From positions 682,001-746,000 of the forward strand of contig NZ_BNGS01000001.1 in assembly GCF_014905555.1 (NCBI RefSeq): a stretch of DNA of 64,000 nt, in the 5' to 3' direction. A program made the position numbers and the translations under genes. Of the stretch, positions 53,425-61,677 are shown piece after piece. Every line of letters starts with the position of its first letter. Positions within the stretch are counted from its first letter, which is position 1. The stretch is from Streptomyces sp. Y2F8-2. GTDB lineage: Bacteria; Actinomycetota; Actinomycetes; Streptomycetales; Streptomycetaceae. The notes beneath the pieces were generated by a model, which made no database searches, was not told the DNA's origin, and was given only the letters and a program-made list of their open reading frames with translations.

Positions 53425-53700
53425 ATGGTCAACCCGGCTGCGGCGCAAGGAAATCGCACGGTACGCGTAGGGCCAATCGGCGCTGATCGTTTCCATGCCC
53501 GCACATCGTGTGCGCAGGTGATTCCACACCGACATCTCACCATCCGCCGCGAGGGCGCGCGGGAGTTGGGCGCGCCCGTGGTGGTCCGGGCCGGTGGTGC
53601 CGGCGCTGCCGGGCTGCTCGCCGGCGCTCAGCGCCTGCTGCTCCTCCTGGGCGCCGCGCCGGACCCTGTCCGGTCGGGGCTCCCTTCAGGTGCCGAATGA
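53425..53700 (+). CDS. Hypothetical protein (91 aa), doubtful
   Basis: The ATG at 53425 has GAGAGGAG upstream. The predicted product opens MVNPAAAQGNRTVRVGPIGAD and later has an Ala/Gly/Leu-rich hydrophobic patch (AGAAGLLAGAQRLLLLLG). Third-position GC is only moderate in the first third and no family is recognised. It overlaps the opposing gene at 53686 by 15 bases. Confidence 0.35.
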   Translation: MVNPAAAQGNRTVRVGPIGADRFHARTSCAQVIPHRHLTIRREGARELGAPVVVRAGGAGAAGLLAGAQRLLLLLGAAPDPVRSGLPSGAE

Positions 53701-53967
53701 GCCGCTCGAAGTCCTGCGACCGCGACAGGTCCCCCGGGTCCCCGGCCACGGGTAGTACAGCGCCGGTCCCGTCCTCGGGCCCAGGGGGACCGGGGGCTCC
53801 CGCAGGGGTGTGCGGCGGGCCCTGTCGCCCGGCATGGCCCGCACCTCCTCCGCGCCCAGCACGAACGCGTACGGGACGCCCGGGCCCTCGAAGCGGGGCA
53901 GGACCGATCGCCCACAGCGGCGTACCGCCACCGACTCCGGCAGCTGGCTGTCGTAGTCCCGTGCCAT
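53686..53967 (-). CDS. Hypothetical protein, probably frameshifted near its 3' end
   Basis: The ATG at 53967 (MARDYDSQLPESVAVRRCGRSVLPRF...) gives 93 residues with good codon bias up to ALYYP (about 53755). After that this frame reads PGTRGTCRGRRTSSGSFGT, which looks random. The neighbouring frame reads VAGDPGDLSRSQDFERLIRHLKGAP with better third-position GC and helical character. A one-base indel is likely, so the real protein would continue in that frame toward about 53680. The family is unknown. Confidence 0.55.
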   Translation of the reverse strand: MARDYDSQLPESVAVRRCGRSVLPRFEGPGVPYAFVLGAEEVRAMPGDRARRTPLREPPVPLGPRTGPALYYPWPGTRGTCRGRRTSSGSFGT

Positions 53968-54005
53968 GGAATTCGTCCTGTGTACTCGTCGTTGCCGGCG
54001 GACCG

Positions 54006-54458
54006 TCAATCACCGGCGGTGAGGCCGAGGTGGCGCCGCATGGTGGCGTACTTGCGGGTGAGCCGCTCCGCGGTGGGGGCGTCGAGGGCGGCGAGCCGCT
54101 GCGGATCCGCGTTGTGGGCGAGGTCGGCGGCCTTCACCAGACGGGCCCCGGGGGTGGCGAGGATGCGCCGCGCGTACGCCTGCGGGTCCTCGCCGGGCCG
54201 CTTGGTGACGGCCCGTACGACGGCCTTCGTCGTGGGGGACAAGGGGGCGGTGTCGAGCCACTCCTCGCTGAGGACACCGTCCTCCACGGAGTCGTGCAGC
54301 CAGGCGGCGGCGACGAGTTCGTCTCCCCCGCCGCGGGCGCGCACACCCTCGGCGACGGCCGCGAGGTGCTCGGCGTAGGGCCGTCCGGCCTTGTCCTTCT
54401 GCGCGGAGTGCGCGGCGCGGGCGACGGCCTCGACCTCGGCCGGTGTCATGAGCGACAT
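54006..54458 (-). CDS. HD-domain phosphohydrolase (RelA/SpoT-like, small)
   Basis: The 150-residue single-domain protein has the HD signature: ARAAHSAQKDKAGRPYAEHLAAVAE supplies the first His, and AAWLHDSVEDG is the HDxxED metal site. A later KAADLAHN supplies the distal Asp/Asn. This layout is that of small ppGpp/GTP-type pyrophosphohydrolases (Mesh1 group), lacking synthetase and regulatory domains. It may hydrolyse (p)ppGpp or a related nucleotide. The ATG at 54458 follows GGGGGAGG. Confidence 0.85.
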   Translation of the reverse strand: MSLMTPAEVEAVARAAHSAQKDKAGRPYAEHLAAVAEGVRARGGGDELVAAAWLHDSVEDGVLSEEWLDTAPLSPTTKAVVRAVTKRPGEDPQAYARRILATPGARLVKAADLAHNADPQRLAALDAPTAERLTRKYATMRRHLGLTAGD

Positions 54459-54557
54459 GACAGCCTCCCCCTGATTCTGCTTCCGCAACATAGGGCATGG
54501 CCGAGCAGGGAGTACACCCCGCCGGCCACCGCGGGCGCGCCCCCGGACGCGCCCCCC

Positions 54558-55736
54558 TCAGCGCACCGCCTGCGCCGTCGCCGTCTCCCGGCAGATCAGG
54601 AGCAGCGCCCGGTCGTCGTTCACATCCTTCGCGACCGCCTCGATGAGGTGCCAGGCCGCGCCGCGGAAGCCGCCCGTGACATAGCGGTCGGCCTCGCCCA
54701 TGAGGCGGTCCATGCCTTCCACGATGTCGCGGTCGGACGTCTCCACCAGGCCGTCCGTGAACAGCATCAGCACGTCGCCGGGCCGCAGCGTCCCCTTCAC
54801 GGAGTCGAACTGGGCGCCGTCGTAGACGCCGAGGAGCGGTCCCTCGGCCGCCTTCTCCTCCCAGCGGCCGGTGCCCGCGCTGAGCTGCAGACCCGGCGGG
54901 TGTCCGGCGGAGTAGAGCTCGTAGTCGCCGGACTCCAGGTCCAGGACCAGGTGGATGGAGGTGGCGAACCCCTCGTCCCAGTCCTGGCGGAGGAGGTAGC
55001 CGTTCGCCGCGGGCAGGAACGCGTGCGGTGGGAGCGATCCCAGCAGTCCGCCGAACGCCCCGGACAGCAGCAGTGCGCGCGAACCGGCGTCCATGCCCTT
55101 GCCGGAGACGTCGGTGAGGACGACCTCCAGTGTGCGGCCCCCGTTGGTGCGGGCCGCCACCACGAAGTCGCCGGAGAAGGACTGCCCGCCTGCCGGTCTG
55201 AGCGCCATCTCGCGGTGCCAGCCCAGCGGCAGCTTCGGGAGCTTGCTCTGGACCCGGATGCGTTCCCGCAGGTCGAAGAGCATGGTCCCGCCGCGCCGCC
55301 ACGGCACCCCGACCCGGCTGCGGAACTGCGCGATCAGCAGGCCGAAGAGGCCGCAGGCCGCGACCACGAGCACGGTGCCCGGAGTGACCCGGGACGGCCC
55401 CTCGGTGTAGGGGCCGAGTCTGACGGACTCGACGATCAGCGCGGTCGCGGCCGCGGCGTACAGGCCGAGCAGGCTGGAGGGGCGCAGCAGCAGGCCGCCG
55501 GCGACGATGGGGAGGACCAGGACGGCCGGTGAGCACCAGACGGGGTCGGCCAGGGTGACCGCCGCGATCAGCGGGATCGTCAGCAGCAGGCCGGCCAGCG
55601 CGACCCAGTCCGAGCCGTCCCCGCGGAAGTAGTCCACGGCGGATCGGCGCATGCCGGTGCGGGCCCGGTGCCACTGCTTCCTCAACCGGGCCGTGAACGT
55701 CTCGGCTTCCGCGCGCCGCTCTCGTCCTGTTGCCAT
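54558..55736 (-). CDS. Membrane PP2C (SpoIIE-type) serine phosphatase
   Basis: The 392-residue protein has four hydrophobic N-terminal segments (ALAGLLLTIPLIAAVTLADPVWCSPAVLVLPIVAGGLLL..., VLVVAACGLFGLLI). A SpoIIE phosphatase domain follows: SGDFVVAARTNGGRTLEVVLTDVSGKGMDA carries the metal-binding Asp residues, and further GHPPGLQL, PGDVLMLFTDGLVETSD and NDDRALLLI. It probably dephosphorylates an anti-anti-sigma factor. No kinase or antagonist gene is adjacent. Confidence 0.95.
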   Translation of the reverse strand: MATGRERRAEAETFTARLRKQWHRARTGMRRSAVDYFRGDGSDWVALAGLLLTIPLIAAVTLADPVWCSPAVLVLPIVAGGLLLRPSSLLGLYAAAATALIVESVRLGPYTEGPSRVTPGTVLVVAACGLFGLLIAQFRSRVGVPWRRGGTMLFDLRERIRVQSKLPKLPLGWHREMALRPAGGQSFSGDFVVAARTNGGRTLEVVLTDVSGKGMDAGSRALLLSGAFGGLLGSLPPHAFLPAANGYLLRQDWDEGFATSIHLVLDLESGDYELYSAGHPPGLQLSAGTGRWEEKAAEGPLLGVYDGAQFDSVKGTLRPGDVLMLFTDGLVETSDRDIVEGMDRLMGEADRYVTGGFRGAAWHLIEAVAKDVNDDRALLLICRETATAQAVR

Positions 55737-55885
55737 TGTTCGGGACCCTATCCATCGGACCAGCCCCTTGGCACGGGAGGTCCCACTTGTCCCCCGTCCG
55801 AGCGCTGAACTTCACAGGAAGCGGCGCCCCGTAACGCGGGGGAAATTCCCTCGCTCGCCCCGCATTGCCCTGATAGGCATGGCAC

Positions 55886-57115
55886 ATGACGACGGACGTG
55901 CGGGTGCTGCGGCAGGACGAGTGGGACACGTGGTACGACAACCTGGTCCGGGCCTTCGGCGGCGCGGACCAAGCACCCGAAGAACGCGCATTGGATCGCG
56001 AACTCACCGAATTCGATCGATCCCTGGGCGTGTGGGACGGAACCACATGTGTGGGCACTGCGGGCGCGTTCAGCTTCCGTCTCACCGTCCCCGGCGGCGC
56101 CTCCGTCCCCGCGGCGGGCGTCACCATGGTGAGTGTGGCGGCCACGCACCGCCGCCGCGGGGTGCTGACCTCGATGATGCGCCGGCAGCTGGACGACGTC
56201 CGCTCCTGGGGGGAGCCGCTGGCGGTGCTGACCGCCTCAGAGCCCGCGATCTACGGCCGGTTCGGGTACGGCGCGGCGACGTTCCAGCTGGGCGCGGAGA
56301 TCGACACGAGCCGCGTCGAGCTGTCCGTTCCGGCCGGCACGGATGACGTACGACTGCGGTACGCGGCCCCCGCCGACGTGCTCGACGCCTGCGAGGCGGT
56401 GTACGCACGGCTGGTGCCCGGCCGTCCCGGCATGCTGGAGCGGCGGCCCGGCTGGGAGCGGGCGGGGCTGCTGGACCCGGCGAGCGAGCGGGACGGGGCG
56501 TCCGCGCTGCAGTGCGTGGTCGCCGAGCGCGGGGGCGAGATCACGGGGTACGCCCGCTTCCGCACCAAGCTCGGCTGGGGGGTCGCCGGGCACGACGGGA
56601 CGGTGACCCTGGTGGACCTGGCCGCGCTGGACCCGGCGACGGATGCGGCGCTGTGGCGCTTCCTGTTCGGCGTGGACCTGACGACGACGCTGGTCGTGCG
56701 CGCGCGGCCGGTCGACGACGCCTGGCAGCACCTGGTGTCCGACATCCGGCGGTGCCGGCCACGGCTGAGGGATGCCCTCCATCTGCGTCTCGTCGATGTC
56801 GGCGCGGCCCTGGAGGCACGGACGTACCAGGCGCCCGTGGACGTGGTGTTCGAGGTCGAGGACGCCTTCTGCCCCTGGAACGAGGGGCGCTGGCGGCTGA
56901 CGGGCGACGCGAAGGGCGCCTCGTGTGCGCGCACGGCGGACGCGGCCGATCTCACCCTGTCGGTGCGGGAGTTGGGGTCCGCGTATCTGGGCGGGGTGTC
57001 GCTCACGTCGCTGGCCGCGGCCGGGCGGGTACGGGAGCTGCGGCAGGGGGCGCTGGCGGAGGCGTCCCTGGCGTTCGGCTCGGTGGTGGCGCCGTGGCTG
57101 CCGCACGGGTTCTAG
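55886..57115 (+). CDS. Eis-family GNAT N-acetyltransferase
   Basis: The 409-residue protein has two GNAT folds and an SCP2-like C-domain, the Eis layout. The acetyl-CoA site is VTMVSVAATHRRRGVLTSMMRRQL, and the catalytic Tyr region is ASEPAIYGRFGYG. The chain ends in Phe (APWLPHGF); the terminal carboxylate is catalytic in Eis enzymes. Eis acetylates aminoglycosides or protein/peptide amines. It is divergent from the phosphatase gene. Confidence 0.94.
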   Translation: MTTDVRVLRQDEWDTWYDNLVRAFGGADQAPEERALDRELTEFDRSLGVWDGTTCVGTAGAFSFRLTVPGGASVPAAGVTMVSVAATHRRRGVLTSMMRRQLDDVRSWGEPLAVLTASEPAIYGRFGYGAATFQLGAEIDTSRVELSVPAGTDDVRLRYAAPADVLDACEAVYARLVPGRPGMLERRPGWERAGLLDPASERDGASALQCVVAERGGEITGYARFRTKLGWGVAGHDGTVTLVDLAALDPATDAALWRFLFGVDLTTTLVVRARPVDDAWQHLVSDIRRCRPRLRDALHLRLVDVGAALEARTYQAPVDVVFEVEDAFCPWNEGRWRLTGDAKGASCARTADAADLTLSVRELGSAYLGGVSLTSLAAAGRVRELRQGALAEASLAFGSVVAPWLPHGF

Positions 57116-57156
57116 GCCCCGGGGGGCGAAAGGCTCTGCGGGCTCCACGAAGGGCC

Positions 57157-57966
57157 CTATGACCTCTGGCAGCCGGGGCACCAGAACAGGTTGCGGGCGG
57201 CGAGAGAGGCGGTGCGGATCTCGCCGCCACAGAGGTGGCAGGGCAGGCCGGCCCTGCGGTACACGTACACCTCGCCGCCGTGGTCGTCGACGCGCGGCGG
57301 GCGGCCCATGGCCTCGGGGGTGTGTTCGGGCCGCACGGTGTCGATGCGGTTGGTGCGGACGCCCTCGCGCATCAGGGCGACGAGGTCGGCCCAGATGGCG
57401 TCCCACTCGGCGGGCGTGATGTCCTTGCCCGGCCGGTAGGGGTCGATGCCGTGCCGGAAGAGGACCTCGGCGCGGTAGACGTTGCCCACCCCCGCGATGA
57501 CCTTCTGGTCCATGAGCAGGGCGGCGATGCTCGTCCGGCTGCGGCGGACCCGCCGGTGGGCGGTCTCCGGGTCGGCGTCGGCGCGCAGCGGGTCGGGGCC
57601 GAGGCGGCCGTGGACCGCGGTCTTCTCCTCGCCGGTGACCAGCGCGCAGGTGGTGGGGCCGCGCAGGTCGACGTACGCGGTGGGGTTCGCCAGACGCAGG
57701 CGGACCGTGTCGGTGGGCGGGGGCGCGGGGCCGTCGCCGAAGGTGACCTTGCCGAACAGGCCGAGGTGGATGTGCACCCAGTCGGCGCCGCGGAAGCCGA
57801 GGAAGAGGTGCTTGCCGTGGGCGTCGGCCGTGTGCAGCTCGGCCCCGTCGAGGAGGGCGGCGGCGTCGGCGAACTTGCCCTGGGGGCTGGTGACGGCGAC
57901 CGCGCCGCCGGCGAACCGCGCCGCGTAGTCCCGGGCCAGACGGTGGATGGTGTGCCCCTCTGGCAC
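57157..57966 (-). CDS. nei: Fpg/Nei-family DNA glycosylase
   Basis: The 269-residue enzyme starts PEGHTIHRLARDYAARFAGG: Pro2 and Glu3 are the catalytic residues of Fpg/Nei, and PEGHT is the Nei type. It excises oxidised bases. The helix-two-turn-helix contains LLMDQKVIAGVGNVYRAEVLFRHGIDP. The C-terminal zinc finger is CHLCGGEIRTASLAARNLFWCPGC. The GTG at 57966 has GAGGG upstream; the frame beyond is rpiB spacer. It lies 85 bp after rpiB. Confidence 0.96.
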   Translation of the reverse strand: MPEGHTIHRLARDYAARFAGGAVAVTSPQGKFADAAALLDGAELHTADAHGKHLFLGFRGADWVHIHLGLFGKVTFGDGPAPPPTDTVRLRLANPTAYVDLRGPTTCALVTGEEKTAVHGRLGPDPLRADADPETAHRRVRRSRTSIAALLMDQKVIAGVGNVYRAEVLFRHGIDPYRPGKDITPAEWDAIWADLVALMREGVRTNRIDTVRPEHTPEAMGRPPRVDDHGGEVYVYRRAGLPCHLCGGEIRTASLAARNLFWCPGCQRS

Positions 57967-58051
57967 GGCTTCCCTCAACCTTTCACAACAGCGGGGCGCG
58001 CCGGGGGCACTACCGCCCCCTGGCTCCGCCCTGCCCCTGACCTGCCGGTTC

Positions 58052-58537
58052 TCAGCCCTGCGGGTGGTGCGGGGGGATCGGCGGCAGCTCGCCCGTGGTC
58101 TCGTACGAGGACAGCATGCCGATGCGTCGCTCATGCCGCTCGTCGCCCGAGAACGGCGTGTTCAGGAACGTCTCGACGAACTTCGTCGCCTCTTCCACCG
58201 TGTGCATCCGGGCGCCCACGGCGACGACGTTCGCGTTGTTGTGCTGCCGGCCCAGGGAGGCCGTCTCCTCGCTCCAGGCGAGGGCCGCACGCACGCCCTT
58301 CACCTTGTTCGCGGCGATCTGCTCCCCGTTGCCGGAGCCGCCGATCACGATGCCGAGGGCGTCGGGGTCCGCGGCGGTGCGCTCCGCGGCGCGGAGGCAG
58401 AACGGCGGGTAGTCGTCCTGGGCGTCGTAGATGTGGGGCCCGCAGTCGACGGGCTCGTGCCCGGCGGCCTTGAGCCACTCGACGAGGTGGTTCTTCAGTT
58501 CGAAACCGGCATGGTCGGAGCCGAGGTACACGCGCAT
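58052..58537 (-). CDS. rpiB: Ribose-5-phosphate isomerase B
   Basis: The 161-residue protein opens MRVYLGSDHAGFELKNHLVEWL, the RpiB signature. The active-site region reads IVIGGSGNGEQIAANKVKGVRAAL: Ser replaces the catalytic Cys and the following Glu acts instead, as in the Mycobacterium enzyme. QHNNANVV supplies the second site. It interconverts ribulose- and ribose-5-phosphate. nei follows in the same direction. Confidence 0.97.
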   Translation of the reverse strand: MRVYLGSDHAGFELKNHLVEWLKAAGHEPVDCGPHIYDAQDDYPPFCLRAAERTAADPDALGIVIGGSGNGEQIAANKVKGVRAALAWSEETASLGRQHNNANVVAVGARMHTVEEATKFVETFLNTPFSGDERHERRIGMLSSYETTGELPPIPPHHPQG

Positions 58538-58689
58538 GGTCCGAGTGTGTCACGTCCGTCGCGGCTCGGCCTCGTGGGGTGACGGCCAGGAATAGGTGTG
58601 AGCTACACCATAGAACCTCAAGGAAACCTCAAGTAACAATCCGGATTCAAAGGTTCCCGAATTTGTTCGCCTCGGATTCACTGGACCGG

Positions 58690-58780
58690 CTCGTACACCG
58701 CTCGTACGAGCCCCCGCACTTCCGCTCGTACGGGGCAGAAGGTGTCCGTCCGTACGTGTGTCCCCTCTTGTTTCTCGTAC
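58690..58780 (+). promoter_or_regulatory. Cluster of four CTCGTAC boxes before the permease
   Basis: CTCGTAC occurs at 58690, 58701, 58725 and 58774. The second copy is part of the perfect 12-bp palindrome GCTCGTACGAGC (58700-58711). It looks like a multi-site operator for the gene starting at 58806. The regulator is not encoded nearby. A further AACCTCAAG direct repeat lies at about 58613-58633. Confidence 0.5.
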
Positions 58781-58805
58781 ACCCGGCGCAAAGGAATCAC
58801 CCTTT

Positions 58806-60275
58806 ATGACTTCGCAGCCGACCCCCACCCAGGCCGGAAACGCATCCGGCCGCCCCGGAGAACCCGGCGGCGGCCTTCAGGCAGGACTCAAGAACCGTCA
58901 TCTGTCGATGATCGCCATCGGTGGCGTCATCGGTGCCGGCCTGTTCGTCGGATCCAGCTCCGGCATCGCCACCGCCGGCCCCGGCATCCTGCTCTCGTAC
59001 GCTCTCGTCGGCACGCTCGTGGTGCTGGTGATGCGGATGCTGGGCGAGATGTCCGCCGCGAACCCCACCTCGGGCTCCTTCTCCGCGCACGCGGACCGGG
59101 CGCTCGGCCGCTGGGCCGGTTTCTCGATCGGCTGGCTGTACTGGTTCTTCTGGGTCGTCGTGCTCGCCGTGGAGGCCACCGCGGGCGCCAAGATCCTCTC
59201 CGGGTGGGTCCCGGCCGTGCCGCAGTGGGGCTGGGCGCTCATCGTCATGATCGTGCTGACCGCGACCAACCTGGTCTCCGTCGGCTCCTACGGTGAGTTC
59301 GAGTTCTGGTTCGCCGGGATCAAGGTCGTGGCGATCGGTGCGTTCATCGTCGTCGGCGCCCTCGCCGTCTTCGGGGTGCTGCCGGGCGTCCACAGCGACA
59401 AGGCGAGCCTGGGCAACCTCACCGGTCACGGCGGCTTCCTGCCCCACGGACCCGGCGCCATCCTCACCGGTGTGCTGCTGGTCGTGTTCTCCTTCATGGG
59501 CAGCGAGATCGCCACGCTGGCGGCCGGCGAGTCGGAGGACCCGCAGCGGGCGGTCACCAAGTCGACGAACAGCATCATCTGGCGTATCGCCGTCTTCTAC
59601 CTGGGCTCGATCTTCGTGGTCGTCTCGCTGCTGCCGTGGAACGACCCGTCGATCAAGGACAAGGGCTCCTACGTCGCCGCCCTGGACTCCCTCGGCATCG
59701 CGCACGCCGGCCAGATCATGAACGTCATCGTGCTGACGTCGGTGCTGTCCTGTCTGAACTCCGGGCTCTACACGGCCTCCCGCATGGCCTTCTCGCTGGG
59801 CCAGCGGGGTGACGCGCCGAAGGCGTTCGCGCGGACCACGTCCCGTGGCGTGCCGATGGCCGCGATCGTCGCGTCCGTCGTCTTCGGCTTCGTCGCCGTC
59901 TTCTTCAACTACAAGTTCCCGGACTCGGTCTTCCTCTTCCTGGTCAACTCCAGTGGCGCGGTGGCCCTGTTCGTGTGGCTGGTCATCTGCTTCTCGCAGC
60001 TGCGGATGCGGAAGATCATCCAGCGCGAGGCGCCGGAGAAGCTGCTCGTCAAGATGTGGCTGTACCCGTACCTGACCTGGGCGACGGCCGCGCTGATCGT
60101 GTTCGTCCTCGGCTACATGCTGACCGACACCGAGCACGACGGACGTGAGACGGTGCTGCTGTCGCTGCTCGTCGCCGCCGTGGTGCTGGTGATCGCCGTG
60201 GTGAAGGAGCGGATCGCGGGCAACCGCCCGGCCGCCCCCGCCGAGGCACCGGCCGACAAGATCTCCGTCGGCTGA
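58806..60275 (+). CDS. Amino-acid permease (GABA permease / APC family)
   Basis: The 489-residue protein has 12 membrane helices. It opens with LKNRHLSMIAIGGVIGAGLFVGSSSGIATAGPGILLSYALVG, the highly conserved APC transporter TM1 with the unwound GxIGxG. The GABA-permease branch features GEMSAANPTSGSFS and WNDPSIKDKGSYVAALDSLGI. It is proton-coupled uptake; the exact amino acid is not readable. The ATG at 58806 (MTSQPTPTQAG) was chosen over 58758. A repeat-rich leader precedes it and a long palindrome ends it. Confidence 0.94.
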   Translation: MTSQPTPTQAGNASGRPGEPGGGLQAGLKNRHLSMIAIGGVIGAGLFVGSSSGIATAGPGILLSYALVGTLVVLVMRMLGEMSAANPTSGSFSAHADRALGRWAGFSIGWLYWFFWVVVLAVEATAGAKILSGWVPAVPQWGWALIVMIVLTATNLVSVGSYGEFEFWFAGIKVVAIGAFIVVGALAVFGVLPGVHSDKASLGNLTGHGGFLPHGPGAILTGVLLVVFSFMGSEIATLAAGESEDPQRAVTKSTNSIIWRIAVFYLGSIFVVVSLLPWNDPSIKDKGSYVAALDSLGIAHAGQIMNVIVLTSVLSCLNSGLYTASRMAFSLGQRGDAPKAFARTTSRGVPMAAIVASVVFGFVAVFFNYKFPDSVFLFLVNSSGAVALFVWLVICFSQLRMRKIIQREAPEKLLVKMWLYPYLTWATAALIVFVLGYMLTDTEHDGRETVLLSLLVAAVVLVIAVVKERIAGNRPAAPAEAPADKISVG

Positions 60276-60293
60276 TCCGACGCCCCTGGGAAC

Positions 60294-60336
60294 ATGGCCG
60301 CATAACTTGACGGAACCTGTCAGGTTATGCGGCCAT
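60294..60336. terminator. 43-bp near-perfect palindrome between permease and oxidoreductase
   Basis: 18-bp arms (left ATGGCCGCATAACTTGAC) pair with 60319-60336 with one T/C mismatch, loop GGAACCT. It lies 18 bases after the permease stop and one base before the next start codon. It probably terminates the permease mRNA or serves as an operator for the oxidoreductase gene. Confidence 0.75.
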
Positions 60337-60337
60337 C

Positions 60338-61675
60338 ATGCGTCGCATGACCTACACGGACAACCGCGCAGACCTGACCCTGCTCCGCCCCGGCGACGCC
60401 GGCTACGACGACGAACTCGCCGGATTCCAGACCGGGTTCACCCAACGGCCCTCGGTGATCGCGGCCGTCCGGTCGACCGCGGACGTGGTGGCCGCCGTGC
60501 GGTACGCGGCCGCCGAAGACCTGCCGGTGGGCGTACAGGCCACCGGACACGGGCTGCCCGGGGGCTACGAGGGCGGGCTGCTCATCACGACCCGGCGGCT
60601 GGACGGGCTCACCGTGGATCCCGAGGCGCGTACGGTCCGCGTGCAGGCGGGGGTGCGCTGGGGGCAGGTCGTCGCGGCGGCCGAGCCGTACGGGCTGGCA
60701 CCGCTCAACGGCTCGGCGCCCGGCGTGGGCGCGGTGTCGTACACCCTGGGCGGCGGACTCGGCATCCTCGCACGGCAGTTCGGGTACGCGGCCGACCATG
60801 TGCGGTGGCTGGAGGTCGTCACCGCCGACGGCGAACTCCGCCGTGTCACCCCGGAGTCCGACCCCGACCTGTACTGGGCGCTGCTGGGCGCGGGGCAGAA
60901 CTTCGGCATCGTGACCGAGCTGGAGATCGGCCTCGTTCCGGTGCGGACGCTGTACGGCGGCTCGCTCGCCTTCGACGGGCGCGAGGTGGACCCCGCGGCC
61001 GTGCTGCGCGCGTACGAGGCGTGGACGCGGACCGTGCCGGACGGGGTGACCTCTTCCTTCGCCGCCGTACCGTACCCGGACCTGCCCGCGCTGCCGCCCC
61101 ACCTGCGCGGCCGGTACCTCGTCTCGATCAGGGTCGCCCACACGGGCGCCGACGGCGAACGGCTCACGGCCCCGCTGCGGGAGATCGGGCCGGTGCTGTC
61201 GGACTCGCTGCGCGAGATGCCGTACGCCGAGAGCCACACCATCCACAGCGACCCGGACTTCCCGCACGCCTACTACGGCGACAGCGCGGTGCTGCGGGAG
61301 CTGGACGTCGAACGGGCCGGGGAACTGCTGAAGCGGACCGGGCCCGAGGCGGGCCAGATGTGTGTCGTGCAGATCAACCACCTGGGCGGGGCGCTGGCCC
61401 GGCCCGCACCGAACGCGGTGCCGTACCGCGAGGGGCGGTTCCTGGTGCGGCTGCTGACCGTGGGCGACCGTGAGCGGGCGCGGGCCGTACTGGACCCGGC
61501 GTTCGCCCTGCTGGCGGACGATCGCCTGGGCCGCTCGCTGAACTTCGCCTTCGGGGCCGGGGACCGGGGTGCCGGACTGTACGACCCGGAAACGCGGAAG
61601 AGGCTCGCCGGGCTGAAGGAGACTTACGACCCGGCGAACCTCTTCCGCAGGAACTACGGCGTCAGCGCTTGCTGA
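60338..61675 (+). CDS. FAD-binding oxidoreductase (berberine-bridge type)
   Basis: The 445-residue protein has an FAD-binding PCMH domain (RSTADVVAAVRYAAAEDLPVGVQATGHG, then LGGGLGILARQFGYAADHV) and a C-terminal BBE segment (YDPANLFRRNYGV). The His of ATGHG should carry an 8-alpha-histidyl FAD. The usual Cys of the second covalent bond is absent (NGSAPGVGAVSYTLGGG). It probably oxidises a sugar or a natural product. No ribosome site precedes ATG 60338 or the internal ATG 60347, so translation may be leaderless. The 3' end overlaps bioY. Confidence 0.92.
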   Translation: MRRMTYTDNRADLTLLRPGDAGYDDELAGFQTGFTQRPSVIAAVRSTADVVAAVRYAAAEDLPVGVQATGHGLPGGYEGGLLITTRRLDGLTVDPEARTVRVQAGVRWGQVVAAAEPYGLAPLNGSAPGVGAVSYTLGGGLGILARQFGYAADHVRWLEVVTADGELRRVTPESDPDLYWALLGAGQNFGIVTELEIGLVPVRTLYGGSLAFDGREVDPAAVLRAYEAWTRTVPDGVTSSFAAVPYPDLPALPPHLRGRYLVSIRVAHTGADGERLTAPLREIGPVLSDSLREMPYAESHTIHSDPDFPHAYYGDSAVLRELDVERAGELLKRTGPEAGQMCVVQINHLGGALARPAPNAVPYREGRFLVRLLTVGDRERARAVLDPAFALLADDRLGRSLNFAFGAGDRGAGLYDPETRKRLAGLKETYDPANLFRRNYGVSAC

Positions 61676-61677
61676 CG
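61660..61677. terminator. Hairpin within overlapping stops
   Basis: Arms CGTCAGC / GCTGACG with a 4-base loop lie exactly in the 14-bp overlap between the convergent oxidoreductase and bioY ends. Confidence 0.5.
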
